From Brasilonema bromeliae SPC951 (GTDB lineage: Bacteria > Cyanobacteriota > Cyanobacteriia > Cyanobacteriales > Nostocaceae): DNA of 41,329 bases. Below are positions 26,845 through 35,276 of the stretch, one piece after another. Position 1 is the stretch's first letter. Every line of letters begins with the position of its first letter. The notes under the pieces were generated by a model. The model saw nothing but the letters and a program-made list of their open reading frames with translations. It was not told where the DNA came from and made no database searches. The position numbers were made by a program, and so were the translations under genes. Location: contig NZ_QMEB01000020.1 of the NCBI RefSeq assembly GCF_012912135.1, forward strand, positions 1 through 41,329, read 5' to 3'.

Positions 26845-26864
26845 CTGACAGACAAGTCTGTCAG
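26845..26864. promoter_or_regulatory. 20-bp palindrome in the divergent hmp/hmpF promoter region
   Basis: CTGACAGAC (26845-26853), AA, GTCTGTCAG (26856-26864): a perfect inverted repeat followed by TATAAAATAG. It lies in the 545-nt gap between the divergent receiver gene and hmpF. It could be a regulator site for one or both directions. Apart from A/T-rich promoter-like DNA I see nothing else in 26671-27215. Confidence 0.4.
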
Positions 26865-27215
26865 TATAAAATAGAAATAGGTGACAAATTATAACGAGTA
26901 TCTGTTGTGTGTCATACAGTATAGACCTAACATGTAACATCCATATTTGTATGTGATTCAAACGATAACCGCTATTTTTTATATTAGTCATTAATGATAC
27001 ATAACTTATGGACGATAAAATTGAAGTATTTCAGCCGTGGGATAAAAACAAGAAAAATCGGACAACCTACCCCTACACCCCTATACCCTTACAGAGTTAC
27101 ATCCCTTTTGGTGACTGATATTACCATGCGCCACGTCACTGCGTAGGTAGCTGTTCACTAAATTTAAGGTTTTGCTCACAATAGGAGTCTTAAGTACACA
27201 ATAAGGAATAACAGT

Positions 27216-27980
27216 GTGCTGTATTTAGCAGAAGTACAAAAGCAGAAAGGCGGTTTACTTGGTGGTGGCAAAACTGAACTAAAACTACTGGCTTGTCAAC
27301 GAAGTGACCAAAGTTGGAGTACAGTTTCTGAAGAAGTGGTTTTTGCTGAGGAAGCTAGCAAATTCAGTGATGGAGTCCTCGTATTGGTTGAAATGAATCC
27401 GAACCGTAAAGTACAACGGATTCAGGAGGCGGGGCGTCCTTTGGTGAATATTTTGCAGAATTTTTCCCGTCAGGTGGAAAAATTTAAGCTTAGAGAAGAA
27501 GAAATTAACCAGTGGAAGCAGTCTCTGACGTTTCAAGCGCAAGAGTTAAATCGGCGTGAAATGGATATGGAAGAGCGTTTGGAACAACTGCAACAAATGG
27601 AGGATGAATTTCAGCGCTTGGAGGCGCAACAACAACAAGTAGAAGCTTCCCGCCAGGAAATTGAAAAGTTGCAAACGGAGATTTCGCGCAACCGTAAAGA
27701 ACTCCAAGGAGCATGGGAGCATTTGCGGAGTGAGCAGCGTCGCTTGGAGGAGTACAAAGCACAGTGTTCCCACTCTGCTGTGTTGGATCATCAGCAAAAT
27801 CCAGTACTAAACGAGTTACTTGCTCAAGTGTCTACTAGCGTTACTCTCACACAAACAGTACGCGAATATCTCAATCATGCCCTGAAAGTCCTCGAAACGC
27901 AGCAGGAAGTTTTAAACCCACACTGGCAACAGTTACAACAGTATACAACTACAGTTCATCAACAGCAGGAGATTGAATAA
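27216..27980 (+). CDS. hmpF: Pilus motility taxis protein HmpF
   Basis: This 254-aa protein is recognised by its N-terminus, LYLAEVQKQKGGLLGGGKTE and LKLLACQRSDQSWS. Residues about 90-195 form a long coiled coil (EEEINQWKQSLTFQAQELNR, LEQLQQMEDEFQRLEAQQQQ). In Nostoc punctiforme HmpF moves to the leading cell pole and is needed for type IV pilus motility and phototaxis; this is family knowledge. It starts with GTG at 27216 after AAGGA and diverges from the receiver-cheW-MCP-cheA cluster, as in the hmp locus. The short length means its C-terminal part should be compared with other HmpF proteins. Confidence 0.88.
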   Translation: MLYLAEVQKQKGGLLGGGKTELKLLACQRSDQSWSTVSEEVVFAEEASKFSDGVLVLVEMNPNRKVQRIQEAGRPLVNILQNFSRQVEKFKLREEEINQWKQSLTFQAQELNRREMDMEERLEQLQQMEDEFQRLEAQQQQVEASRQEIEKLQTEISRNRKELQGAWEHLRSEQRRLEEYKAQCSHSAVLDHQQNPVLNELLAQVSTSVTLTQTVREYLNHALKVLETQQEVLNPHWQQLQQYTTTVHQQQEIE

Positions 27981-27991
27981 AGAAGTTATAT

Positions 27992-29035
27992 TCACAACTG
28001 TTTGAGGTAAATCCAGTCACCTTGAACTTGGGCGATCGCACCACCAGGAAATGGATCACTCTGCGAACGGTTTGGTGCACTAATTAAAGCGATTAGTTTT
28101 TCTATTTGCTCAAAGGTGCAACCACTCTGAATGATTTCTTGTAATACCTGACGCATGACGCGACGCTGTAGCGCCAGTGGTGCTTTCTGTAATACGCGAC
28201 GGTTTAGCTTTATTGAATATGGATTATAAAGATTTCCTTCCTCACCTGTTGATGTTACCATCGCCTCTTTTCGCAACTGATAAGCAGCTTGTTCTAAATA
28301 TTCCACTTCTGCTTGCAAAATTTCAGCAGTCTGGGCAAGAACTGATTCAACTTGAGGGTTGAAATTTTCTTGCAAATATGGTAATACATTTTGACGGATG
28401 CGGTTACGTGCAAATTTCAAATCTTGATTTGTTGAATCTTCCCAAACAGGAACCAGAAAATCTTGGCAAAATTGCCCAGTTTGCATACGAGTTATTTCTA
28501 GCAGTGGGCGTACAAGCAGGATGCTGTTATCCAGCAGCCTTTGCCATGTTAATGCTTGCAAGCCATCAGCACCTGTACCGCGAATTAAGTTGTAAAGTAG
28601 AGTTTCAGCGCGATCGCTGGCTGTGTGACCTGTAACAATGCAATGAAATTGATTTTCCTGGGCGATCGCACTCAAAGCTTGATACCGCCAGTTGCGTGCA
28701 GCAGCTTCGCTTTTTAAAGGTTCGTTAGCTGTTCGTAAATAAAATGAGACACTCCAATTTTTTGCCAAGTTTTCTACATGCTTGGCATTTGCTTGGGAGT
28801 CAGAACGCCAGCAATGGTCGCAGTGGGCAATACTGAGATACCATCCCCATTTTGGTTGTAAATCTAACAGTATTTTGATCAGACACAAAGAATCTTGTCC
28901 ACCTGAAACTGCAATGAGTAGTCGTTGGTTGCGCTCAAATAGGTGACGGGAGCGGATCGTGCGGTGTAATTTTGCATGGAGAGGAGTCCAAGGAGTGCGA
29001 TCTGCCTTTGGCAGCAAGCTTCGCTTATCGCTCAT
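27992..29035 (-). CDS. tilS: tRNA(Ile)-lysidine synthase
   Basis: This 347-aa enzyme converts C34 to lysidine in tRNA-Ile(CAU) so that it reads AUA, and it is essential in most bacteria. The ATP PP-loop SGGQDS is at residues 44-49, and the tRNA-contacting segment HCDHCWRSDSQANAKHVENL and GHTASDRAETLLYNLIRGTG follow as in the family. The C-terminal part (QRRVMRQVLQE, YLKQL) is short, as in other cyanobacterial TilS. It converges on hmpF with 11 nt between the stops. Confidence 0.95.
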   Translation of the reverse strand: MSDKRSLLPKADRTPWTPLHAKLHRTIRSRHLFERNQRLLIAVSGGQDSLCLIKILLDLQPKWGWYLSIAHCDHCWRSDSQANAKHVENLAKNWSVSFYLRTANEPLKSEAAARNWRYQALSAIAQENQFHCIVTGHTASDRAETLLYNLIRGTGADGLQALTWQRLLDNSILLVRPLLEITRMQTGQFCQDFLVPVWEDSTNQDLKFARNRIRQNVLPYLQENFNPQVESVLAQTAEILQAEVEYLEQAAYQLRKEAMVTSTGEEGNLYNPYSIKLNRRVLQKAPLALQRRVMRQVLQEIIQSGCTFEQIEKLIALISAPNRSQSDPFPGGAIAQVQGDWIYLKQL

Positions 29036-29149
29036 TTAGGAATTTAAAGTTCGGGGGCTATGGTGAGAAGAGGAGGGAGGGAGAGGGGGAAGTGAACTGA
29101 AATGATAACTGGTAACTGATTCAGTCATGGAAGTGACAAAGAATTGTCA

Positions 29150-29177
29150 TTGACCCGTCATATTAGCTTGCTAGAGT
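29150..29177 (+). promoter_or_regulatory. Predicted sigma-70 promoter for the M16 peptidase gene
   Basis: TTGACC (29150-29155) and TAGAGT (29172-29177) are separated by 16 bp. Transcription would start near 29185, giving a leader of about 110 nt that contains a terminator-like hairpin. Confidence 0.4.
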
Positions 29178-29219
29178 TATCTCAAGGAAAAATTAAGTTT
29201 GCTCCTATCACCACAGTTT

Positions 29220-29257
29220 ATGCTCTCTTGTATGGTAGTTAGCAAGGGAGCATTTTT
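29220..29257 (+). terminator. Terminator-like hairpin in the leader of the M16 peptidase gene
   Basis: ATGCTCTCTTG (29220-29230) pairs with CAAGGGAGCAT (29243-29253), followed by a T-run (to 29257), only 39 nt before the ATG at 29296. There is no plus-strand gene upstream for it to end, so it may be an attenuator. Confidence 0.45.
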
Positions 29258-29295
29258 ATAGCATATATTTATTCACACCACGCCGTTTATTTTTT

Positions 29296-32136
29296 ATGTT
29301 ACCTGCCATGGGTTTTTTCTCCAAACTGCGTCCATTCATTTTGATAGTCTTTTTTATAAGCTTCCTCTTAAGTGGAGTGCTATCAGGAGGCTATTTTAGC
29401 AATGCTGCAACACCAAGTGCAGTCACACCTGTGTCTAGTTTTGCCCTCACTCAGGGGGTACGTAAAACAGTATTAAAAAATGGTTTAACAGTCTTAACTA
29501 AAGAAGTCCACACTGCACCTGTGGTGAGTGTGCAGGTTTGGTATCGAGTTGGTTCGCGCAACGAGAAAGCAGGAGAGAATGGTATCTCTCACCAGCTAGA
29601 GCATTTGATGTTCAAAGGAACCACAGATCGTCCAGTACAATTTGGTCGGCTGTTTAGTGCTTTGGGAAGTCAGTTCAATGCTTTTACGAGTTATGATGAG
29701 ACAGCTTATTTTGGCACAGTGCAACGCGACAAATTAGAAGCACTAGTCACCTTAGAAGCCGATCGCATGGAAAGCGCGTTAGTTGGAGCTGAACAACTGA
29801 CAAGTGAGAAGCGTGTCGTCATCTCAGAATTACAAGGATACGAAAATTCTCCAGGCTATCGCTTAAATCGGGCTGTGATGCGAGCAGCTTTCCCGAAACG
29901 AGCTTATGGTTTACCTGTAGGAGGTACAAAAGCTGATGTACAGCAATTCACACTGGAGCAGGTACGCAATTACTACAATACCTACTACAGCCCTGACAAT
30001 GCAACCCTAGTTATTACGGGGGATTTTGCCACAGAACCCGTGCTGAAAACTGTCCAAAAAACTTTTGGGAAGCTACCAAAACGGGCGAAACAAGACAACC
30101 AGACTAAGGGGAATTCTTCAAAAACAGGTTCTCCCTCCTCGAATAATACTTCCACTCCTAAAACAACGCCTTCTCCCTCCTCGAATAATACTTCCACTGC
30201 TAAAAAATCACCTATTGTCTTAAAAGAGCCAGGAAGCGCTGCATTATTGCAAGTCGTTTATCCTCTACCAAATCTTACTCATCCAGACGTACCTGCAATT
30301 GATCTGATGGATGTGATTCTCACGGGCGGACGTAGCTCACAGCTTTACCAAGCTTTGGTAGAATCAGGCTTAGCAAGCTCGGTGGGTGCAAGTCCTTCAG
30401 AACTCATTGAACCAGGTTGGTACGAAATTAATGTCACAGCTGCTCCCGGTCAACAGCTATCAAAAATTGCCCTGGTACTGGAACAGTCTTTAACTAAACT
30501 ACAACAAAAACAAGTCACGGCAGAAGAATTAAACCGAGCGAAGACGCAACTCCAAGCTTCCTTTGTACTCGGGAACCAAGACATCACCTCTCAGGCGACG
30601 CAACTAGGATATAACCAAACTGTCGCTGGGGATTATCGTTATGTTGAGGGGTATCTTAAAACAATTGCCAAAGTCACAGCAGCAGATGTACAGCGAGTGG
30701 CGAAAACTTACCTCAATCCTGCTAAACAAACTATCGGCTTCTTTGAACCGACTTTACCAGGTGGTAAGCCAGGGAGTTCCAGTGGTGGTTCTAATCGCAC
30801 TGTAGAAAACTTCAGTCCTGGTAAGCCTGTCGATCCAGCAGAACTTGCCAAATATCTCCCTCCCGCAACATCAGCCACTGCTTCGACTCAACAACCGTTG
30901 CCAGAGCAATTTATACTCAAAAATGGGTTACGCGTTTTCCTACTGCCTGATCACAGTGTCCCGACCGTTAATCTCAGTGGACAAATTGATGCTGGTGCCG
31001 AATTTGATACTAACCAGAAAGCAGGTTTAGCAAGTTTCGTTGCTAGCAATTTAATCAATGGAACTCAAACAAAAAATGCTCTAACTCTAGCAAAAACGTT
31101 GGAAGATAAGGGAGTAAGCTTGGGATTCAGTGCTAGTCGCGAAGGAGTTGGTATTAGTGGAAATGGGTTGTCTGCTAATTTGCCGATATTAATTCAAACT
31201 CTGGCAGATGTGGTACAAGATGCTACCTTCCCAGACAAGCAGCTAGAACTTACTCGTCAGAGAGCTTTGACAAGTCTGAAAGTACAGCTCGATGATCCTC
31301 GGGGATTGGGACGACGGGTCTTTCAGCAAGCAATTTACCCGGAAAATCACCCGTTTCATAGCTTTCCTACAGAAGAAAGCTTAAAAAGCGTGACTCGTGC
31401 TGATGTGCTTCGCTTCTACGAGGAACACTACCGCCCGGACACGACAACGATCGCCCTTGTTGGTGATTTTGACCCAAATCAAGTCAAAGCTTTACTGAAT
31501 AAAGCTTTCGGGAAATGGCAAACTCAGGGTAAGCCACCGACTCTTAACTTACCTCAGGTGTCTTTACCGCAAACAATGAAACAGTTGAGTTCAGTGATTC
31601 CCGGTAAGACGGAAGCTGTGACTTACATTGGTTATAATGGCATCTCGCGCAAAGACTCTCGTTTCTATTCTGCTTTGGTACTCAATCAAATTTTGGGCGG
31701 CGATACCTTGTCTAGTCGCTTGGGTACTGAGGTGCGCGATCGCCAAGGTCTAACCTACGGTATCTACAGTGGCTTTGCCACAGGTGTCAATCCTGGTCCA
31801 TTCTTAATTCAGATGCAAACTGCCCCAGGAGATGCCCAAAAGGCTATTACCAGCACTCTAGCTTTACTCAAGCAGTTGCGAGAGCAAGGAATCACTGAGG
31901 CTGAATTGAATACAGCGAAACGCTCAATAACCAACAACTACCCTGTAGAATTAGCTAATCCTGGTAACGTAGCGGGCATGATTTTAGAAAATGCCGTTTA
32001 TGGTCTTTCTCAAGCAGAAATCCGAGAATTCCCCAAGCGAATTGAAGCAGTGACTCCGGTTCAGGTGCAGCAGACAATTCAAGAACTTATTCATCCAGAT
32101 AAGCTAGTGATTGTCACGGCTGGACCTGGAGCTTAG
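29296..32136 (+). CDS. Fused double M16 zinc peptidase, secreted
   Basis: This 946-aa protein has a hydrophobic N-terminus (FILIVFFISFLLSGVLSG), probably a signal peptide, so the enzyme is periplasmic. The first M16 domain has the inverted zinc motif HxxEH as HQLEH (residues 99-103); the second (from about residue 530, FILKNGLRVFLLPDHSVPTV) lacks it (GLASFVASNLINGT) and is the non-catalytic partner half. Many bacteria make the two halves as separate proteins (PqqL/YmxG types); here they are fused. A Ser/Asn/Thr/Pro-rich linker (about residues 270-305) has a 42-bp direct repeat. An alternative start is ATG 29308. Confidence 0.92.
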   Translation: MLPAMGFFSKLRPFILIVFFISFLLSGVLSGGYFSNAATPSAVTPVSSFALTQGVRKTVLKNGLTVLTKEVHTAPVVSVQVWYRVGSRNEKAGENGISHQLEHLMFKGTTDRPVQFGRLFSALGSQFNAFTSYDETAYFGTVQRDKLEALVTLEADRMESALVGAEQLTSEKRVVISELQGYENSPGYRLNRAVMRAAFPKRAYGLPVGGTKADVQQFTLEQVRNYYNTYYSPDNATLVITGDFATEPVLKTVQKTFGKLPKRAKQDNQTKGNSSKTGSPSSNNTSTPKTTPSPSSNNTSTAKKSPIVLKEPGSAALLQVVYPLPNLTHPDVPAIDLMDVILTGGRSSQLYQALVESGLASSVGASPSELIEPGWYEINVTAAPGQQLSKIALVLEQSLTKLQQKQVTAEELNRAKTQLQASFVLGNQDITSQATQLGYNQTVAGDYRYVEGYLKTIAKVTAADVQRVAKTYLNPAKQTIGFFEPTLPGGKPGSSSGGSNRTVENFSPGKPVDPAELAKYLPPATSATASTQQPLPEQFILKNGLRVFLLPDHSVPTVNLSGQIDAGAEFDTNQKAGLASFVASNLINGTQTKNALTLAKTLEDKGVSLGFSASREGVGISGNGLSANLPILIQTLADVVQDATFPDKQLELTRQRALTSLKVQLDDPRGLGRRVFQQAIYPENHPFHSFPTEESLKSVTRADVLRFYEEHYRPDTTTIALVGDFDPNQVKALLNKAFGKWQTQGKPPTLNLPQVSLPQTMKQLSSVIPGKTEAVTYIGYNGISRKDSRFYSALVLNQILGGDTLSSRLGTEVRDRQGLTYGIYSGFATGVNPGPFLIQMQTAPGDAQKAITSTLALLKQLREQGITEAELNTAKRSITNNYPVELANPGNVAGMILENAVYGLSQAEIREFPKRIEAVTPVQVQQTIQELIHPDKLVIVTAGPGA
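30130..30200 (+). repeat. 42-bp direct repeat in the M16 linker
   Basis: TCTCCCTCCTCGAATAATAC recurs with a 42-bp period (starting at 30130 and 30172). It encodes two copies of SPSSNNTSTxK in a low-complexity linker, an in-frame expansion. Confidence 0.85.
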
Positions 32137-32160
32137 GTCAAGTATGTAAGGATAAATATT

Positions 32161-32194
32161 CAGCAACCCAGTGTCTGAAGACACTGGGTTGCTG
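32161..32194. terminator. 16-bp hairpin between the M16 peptidase and tRNA-Arg genes
   Basis: CAGCAACCCAGTGTCT (32161-32176) and AGACACTGGGTTGCTG (32179-32194) form a perfect stem with a 2-nt nominal loop. It can serve the plus-strand peptidase gene (stop at 32136) and the minus-strand tRNA (3' end at 32219). There is no T-run. Confidence 0.55.
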
Positions 32195-32218
32195 ACTAAC
32201 GACTGGTCAAATTTAAAA

Positions 32219-32291
32219 CGAGCGCGGCAGGGTTCGAACCTGCGACCAACGGATTAGAAATCCGTGGCTCTATCCACTGAGCTACGCGCCC
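32219..32291 (-). tRNA. tRNA-Arg (anticodon TCT)
   Basis: Acceptor stem GGGCGCG pairs with CGCGCTC (one G-T). Anticodon stem ACGGA/TCCGT has loop TTTCTAA, giving anticodon TCT (reads AGA/AGG). The T loop TTCGAAC is present. It is on the minus strand and CCA is not encoded. Confidence 0.96.
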
Positions 32292-32588
32292 AATCAAAAT
32301 AACTGGCTTGTTGCACAGTCAGTTTCTATATTATATCTGTGAACCTAAGGAAAAGGCAATCAAAAATTATTGCAGATTTCACCTTGGCGAAGCTAAGATC
32401 CAAGTCGTCGCAAGAGTGAGTCAATGAACAAACAGCAAAAACAAAGCAAATGGCATATTGGTTAGTCATTGGCGTGAGTGTGGTAGCAGTTTTACCCTGA
32501 AATTGACTGGTTCAGTTTCATAAAAACTGTCTCCTGAACTATTATTCAGCCAAAAAACTGTTAGAGTGCATTTATACTGTAAAGTTCT

Positions 32589-33192
32589 ATGAGTAGCGCT
32601 GACACCAAGTTACACTGTCTCAAAACTATGTTCTTCACTCAAGGCATTGTCCCAGGTCTCCTTAGTTGGAGTCTGCTAGCACTTCTACACTCTTTGGTGT
32701 TTAGTGGTAGAATCTCAAATTCACTCTTGCTCCTAAAGCGTGCTGAGTGGTCTGTTGTTGGAACACATATTTTTGAAGCAATAGCTTATCTGGCTGCTGG
32801 TGTCTTATGCTTAAGAAATTGGCGCAGTCCACAAATTCCTAGTGGTTATAGTGTGTGGTTAGTCATCAGTATCGCTATGCTTTTATATTTCCAAAGGAGA
32901 GATATTTGTCAGTTGTACAGAAATAGTCTTGCAAGAAGAACTTATCGTTTCCCTTGCCGATCTGTTTTTTGTGATCACTTATTTTTCTCTGGAGATGGGC
33001 ATGACGCGCTTTAAATGGACCACAATAGGTGTTACTAACTATCAAAATAGAAAGATATTTAGAGGTATTTTGGGCGTGGAATTGAGTTTTATTTGGCATG
33101 GGCGCTATTGGTGGAATACGACGCATCATTCATCCGTTCGCAACGTGTCAGTGGAAGAAAAACAGTTTAGAAATTTGTGGTGTCTACCGTGA
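32589..33192 (+). pseudogene. Frameshifted small membrane-protein gene
   Basis: The first frame (ATG 32589) encodes about 100 residues with hydrophobic helices: GIVPGLLSWSLLALLHSLVF, HIFEAIAYLAAGVLCL and YSVWLVISIAMLLYF. Near 32890 the hydrophobic reading moves to another frame: IFVSCTEIVLQEELIVSLAD, then LFFVITYFSLEMGM. Together they read as one four-helix membrane protein split by a frameshift. The tail after about 33010 does not resemble a natural end and runs over the start of the next gene (33177), so there may be a second disruption. I do not recognise the family. No function is claimed. Confidence 0.6.
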
Positions 33193-34325
33193 GAAAACTA
33201 ACAGAACCAGATAAACACGAAATTCTCAAATTATACCGCGAAACTGCCGAAACGACCTCAACTTTGGCAGAACGCTATGACGTGAGTAACTCGACGATTA
33301 GCCGCTTACTCAAAAGTACTCTGCCAGAAGATGAGTATGAATATCTTGTGTCTTTAAAGCGTGCTGCAAGAACGCCTGAAGGAAGGGCACAGGTTAATTA
33401 CGACAATTTGCCTGCGTTTACCAACCAGCCACAAGAAGATCAGACACAAAAGCAAGAAGTATTATCTCCTGTTGTTGAGCAAAATGTCGTTGAGACTCAG
33501 CCCCAGAGGGTATCTCCTGCTCAACGCCAGATACCCAAGCCAAAAGACTCTCCTGCACCACAGGTTTCACCCCTTCGGCTTGGTGCAGTCGCTCCTGGGG
33601 GAAACCCCCAAGACCTCGGCGACTACCCGCAAGAAGAACCAGTCGTGGCACAAAACTTGCACTTTGTGGAACTTGATGAGCCAACTCATCCTAGCAGACG
33701 ATTGAAGCGGCGATCTTCAGCTCCAACTAAACCAATTTTACCAATCCAACAAGCGCGATCTGAGCAACCAGTTGCCGAGCAATTGGAACTTCTGGAACAA
33801 AAACCTCCAGAAATCACCAGCATTCCTAGTCCGCTTTTGGAAGATACACATCCAAACGCTAACGTCATTGCGGAAATGTTTGGCGAAGACTTACTAGATG
33901 AGTCAGATGATTTGGAGGATTTAGATGATGATGATGATGATGACTATGACGAAGAAGACTTTGAACCAGCTGCACCTTTGGTCACAAGACCAAGGTCGGG
34001 TGACGCATTAGTAAAAGTCTTACCACTCTCAGCAGCGGCTTTACCCAAAACTTGTTATTTAGTCATAGATCGTTCCTCAGAATTAATCACTCGTCCATTG
34101 CGGGAATTTGGCGACTTGGGACAAATTCCTAGCTTGGAAACTCAACAAAGAACCTTACCTGTGTTCGATAACCATCGAATTGCAAAGCGCTTCTCAACTA
34201 AGCGCGATCGCGTGATTAAAATTCCTGATACAAAAATGCTACACAAGGCTCGTTATCATCTACAGGCAAAAGGAATCACTCGACTGTTAATTGATGGTCA
34301 AGTTTACTCCTTGTCTAGTGTTTAG
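33177..34325 (+). CDS. Helix-turn-helix protein with acidic low-complexity linker
   Basis: This 382-aa protein has an N-terminal HTH (residues about 7-48: LTEPDKHEILKLYRETAETT and ERYDVSNSTISRLLKSTL), like the HTH of transposases and resolvases, so it probably binds DNA. A Pro/Gln-rich linker and an acidic run (DLEDLDDDDDDDYDEEDFE) follow. The C-terminal domain (CYLVIDRSSELITRPLREFG to the end) looks conserved in cyanobacteria but is of unknown function. Residues about 137-147 derive from an inserted dispersed repeat. The start is GTG 33177 or 33180. It is a possible transcription regulator; the family is not named. Confidence 0.7.
   Translation: MVSTVRKLTEPDKHEILKLYRETAETTSTLAERYDVSNSTISRLLKSTLPEDEYEYLVSLKRAARTPEGRAQVNYDNLPAFTNQPQEDQTQKQEVLSPVVEQNVVETQPQRVSPAQRQIPKPKDSPAPQVSPLRLGAVAPGGNPQDLGDYPQEEPVVAQNLHFVELDEPTHPSRRLKRRSSAPTKPILPIQQARSEQPVAEQLELLEQKPPEITSIPSPLLEDTHPNANVIAEMFGEDLLDESDDLEDLDDDDDDDYDEEDFEPAAPLVTRPRSGDALVKVLPLSAAALPKTCYLVIDRSSELITRPLREFGDLGQIPSLETQQRTLPVFDNHRIAKRFSTKRDRVIKIPDTKMLHKARYHLQAKGITRLLIDGQVYSLSSV
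33585..33615 (+). repeat. Dispersed palindromic repeat inside the HTH gene
   Basis: A 31-nt segment beginning GCAGTCGCTCCTGGGGG matches 29 of 31 bases of the non-coding copy at 15200-15230. It is read through in frame as GAVAPGGNPQ-like residues. A related piece lies at about 34446. Confidence 0.85.
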
Positions 34326-34661
34326 TTATTAGTTTGATTCCAAAACAAGCCTCCCACTCTACTCAAAAATTTTGTAGAGTAGTCCGGACAGATGCACACA
34401 GAACAGATAATTTATTTGCCTTTATCTGCACGCCACATGCTTCAACGGGGGGAACCCCCGCAACGCAGTGGCTCGTTTTTCTGCGTGCATCTGCGTGCAT
34501 CTGCGGTTTCAAGTAGCCCCAAACCTCGTTTTTTCCCAAATCTAATGTGCCGTTCTATAAAAGGCAGCTAACTCCGTTCATCAAAAAGTGGCAATAAGTC
34601 CTTGCCATATAGTTGAATCATGCTATGTTGATATTACGTACACTAAGTTTTTTGTTCAAAG
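34326..34661. other. Intergenic region with palindromic repeat fragment and marR promoter
   Basis: GGGGGGAACCCCC-type palindrome at about 34446-34460, then two direct CTGCGTGCAT units at about 34481-34502, then the operator-like site at 34634. No gene is seen; the short frame at 34334 is low quality. Confidence 0.55.
34634..34646 (+). promoter_or_regulatory. Candidate MarR operator upstream of marR
   Basis: TTACGTACACTAA, 15 nt before the marR ATG. It matches 12 of 13 bases of the site at 35178-35190 ahead of the efflux genes. The site is a near-palindrome, as MarR dimers prefer. Confidence 0.6.
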
Positions 34662-35129
34662 ATGGTTCATAAACCTAACAAGTCTCAAGATTTGGAGTCG
34701 TGGCAACAAGTCCGTGCACCATACGGTTTAGGTTACCGGATTAAACTCCTCTCACAACTGTTAAGTCGCAAGTTGACTGAGCGGTTGGAGCCGTTTGGAC
34801 TAACCCCTTTTCACTGGGTAGTGCTTTGCTGTTTATGGGAGGAAGACGGTTTACCGACTTCTAGTATCGGGGAAAAACTGCAACAGGTGGGAGGTACCTT
34901 AACTGGCGTATTGGACAGAATGGAAGAAAGAGGTTTGATTCGTCGAGAACGTGACTGTCGCGATCGCCGAATCTGGCGTATTTGGCTAACCGATGCAGGC
35001 AAAGAACTGGAAACAGTCTTGCCAGCTATTGCAGTAGAAATTCGCGAGCAAGCTATGCACGGTATTTCCTATGCTGAACGAGAACAGTTTTCCCAACTTC
35101 TGAATCAGGCAATCGATAATTTATCGTAG
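34662..35129 (+). CDS. MarR-family transcriptional regulator
   Basis: This 155-aa winged-helix protein shows the first helices LGYRIKLLSQLLSRKLTERL, the recognition helix in TSSIGEKLQQVGGTLTGVLD and the wing RRERDCRDRRIWRIWLTDAG. MarR proteins are usually repressors released by small aromatic compounds. It sits directly before an EmrA-type membrane-fusion protein and two MFS pumps and has operator-like repeats before itself and the efflux genes, so it probably controls the multidrug efflux genes and its own synthesis. The start is ATG 34662; no strong ribosome-binding site. Confidence 0.92.
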   Translation: MVHKPNKSQDLESWQQVRAPYGLGYRIKLLSQLLSRKLTERLEPFGLTPFHWVVLCCLWEEDGLPTSSIGEKLQQVGGTLTGVLDRMEERGLIRRERDCRDRRIWRIWLTDAGKELETVLPAIAVEIREQAMHGISYAEREQFSQLLNQAIDNLS

Positions 35130-35177
35130 AGTCATTCATCTGGATGAGGCGCTTTATTAGGTCTTTTCTGTAAAATA

Positions 35178-35190
35178 TTACGTATACTAA
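35178..35190 (+). promoter_or_regulatory. Candidate MarR operator upstream of the efflux genes
   Basis: TTACGTATACTAA, nearly the same as at 34634. A further partly palindromic TTTAGCACACTAAA occurs at about 35223-35236. Both lie in the 147-nt gap before the membrane-fusion gene. Confidence 0.6.
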
Positions 35191-35276
35191 CTAAATAACT
35201 ATAAAATAACCTTATTTAAATATTTAGCACACTAAATTTATAACGGGCAAAAACGATACTGAGGGGCTTAACTATC

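Noticed and set aside
32424-32520. Very short frames MNKQQKQSKWHIG and MAYWLVIGVSVVAVLP
   Set aside because: Too short and in different frames; may be a remnant of a small membrane protein but nothing supports it.
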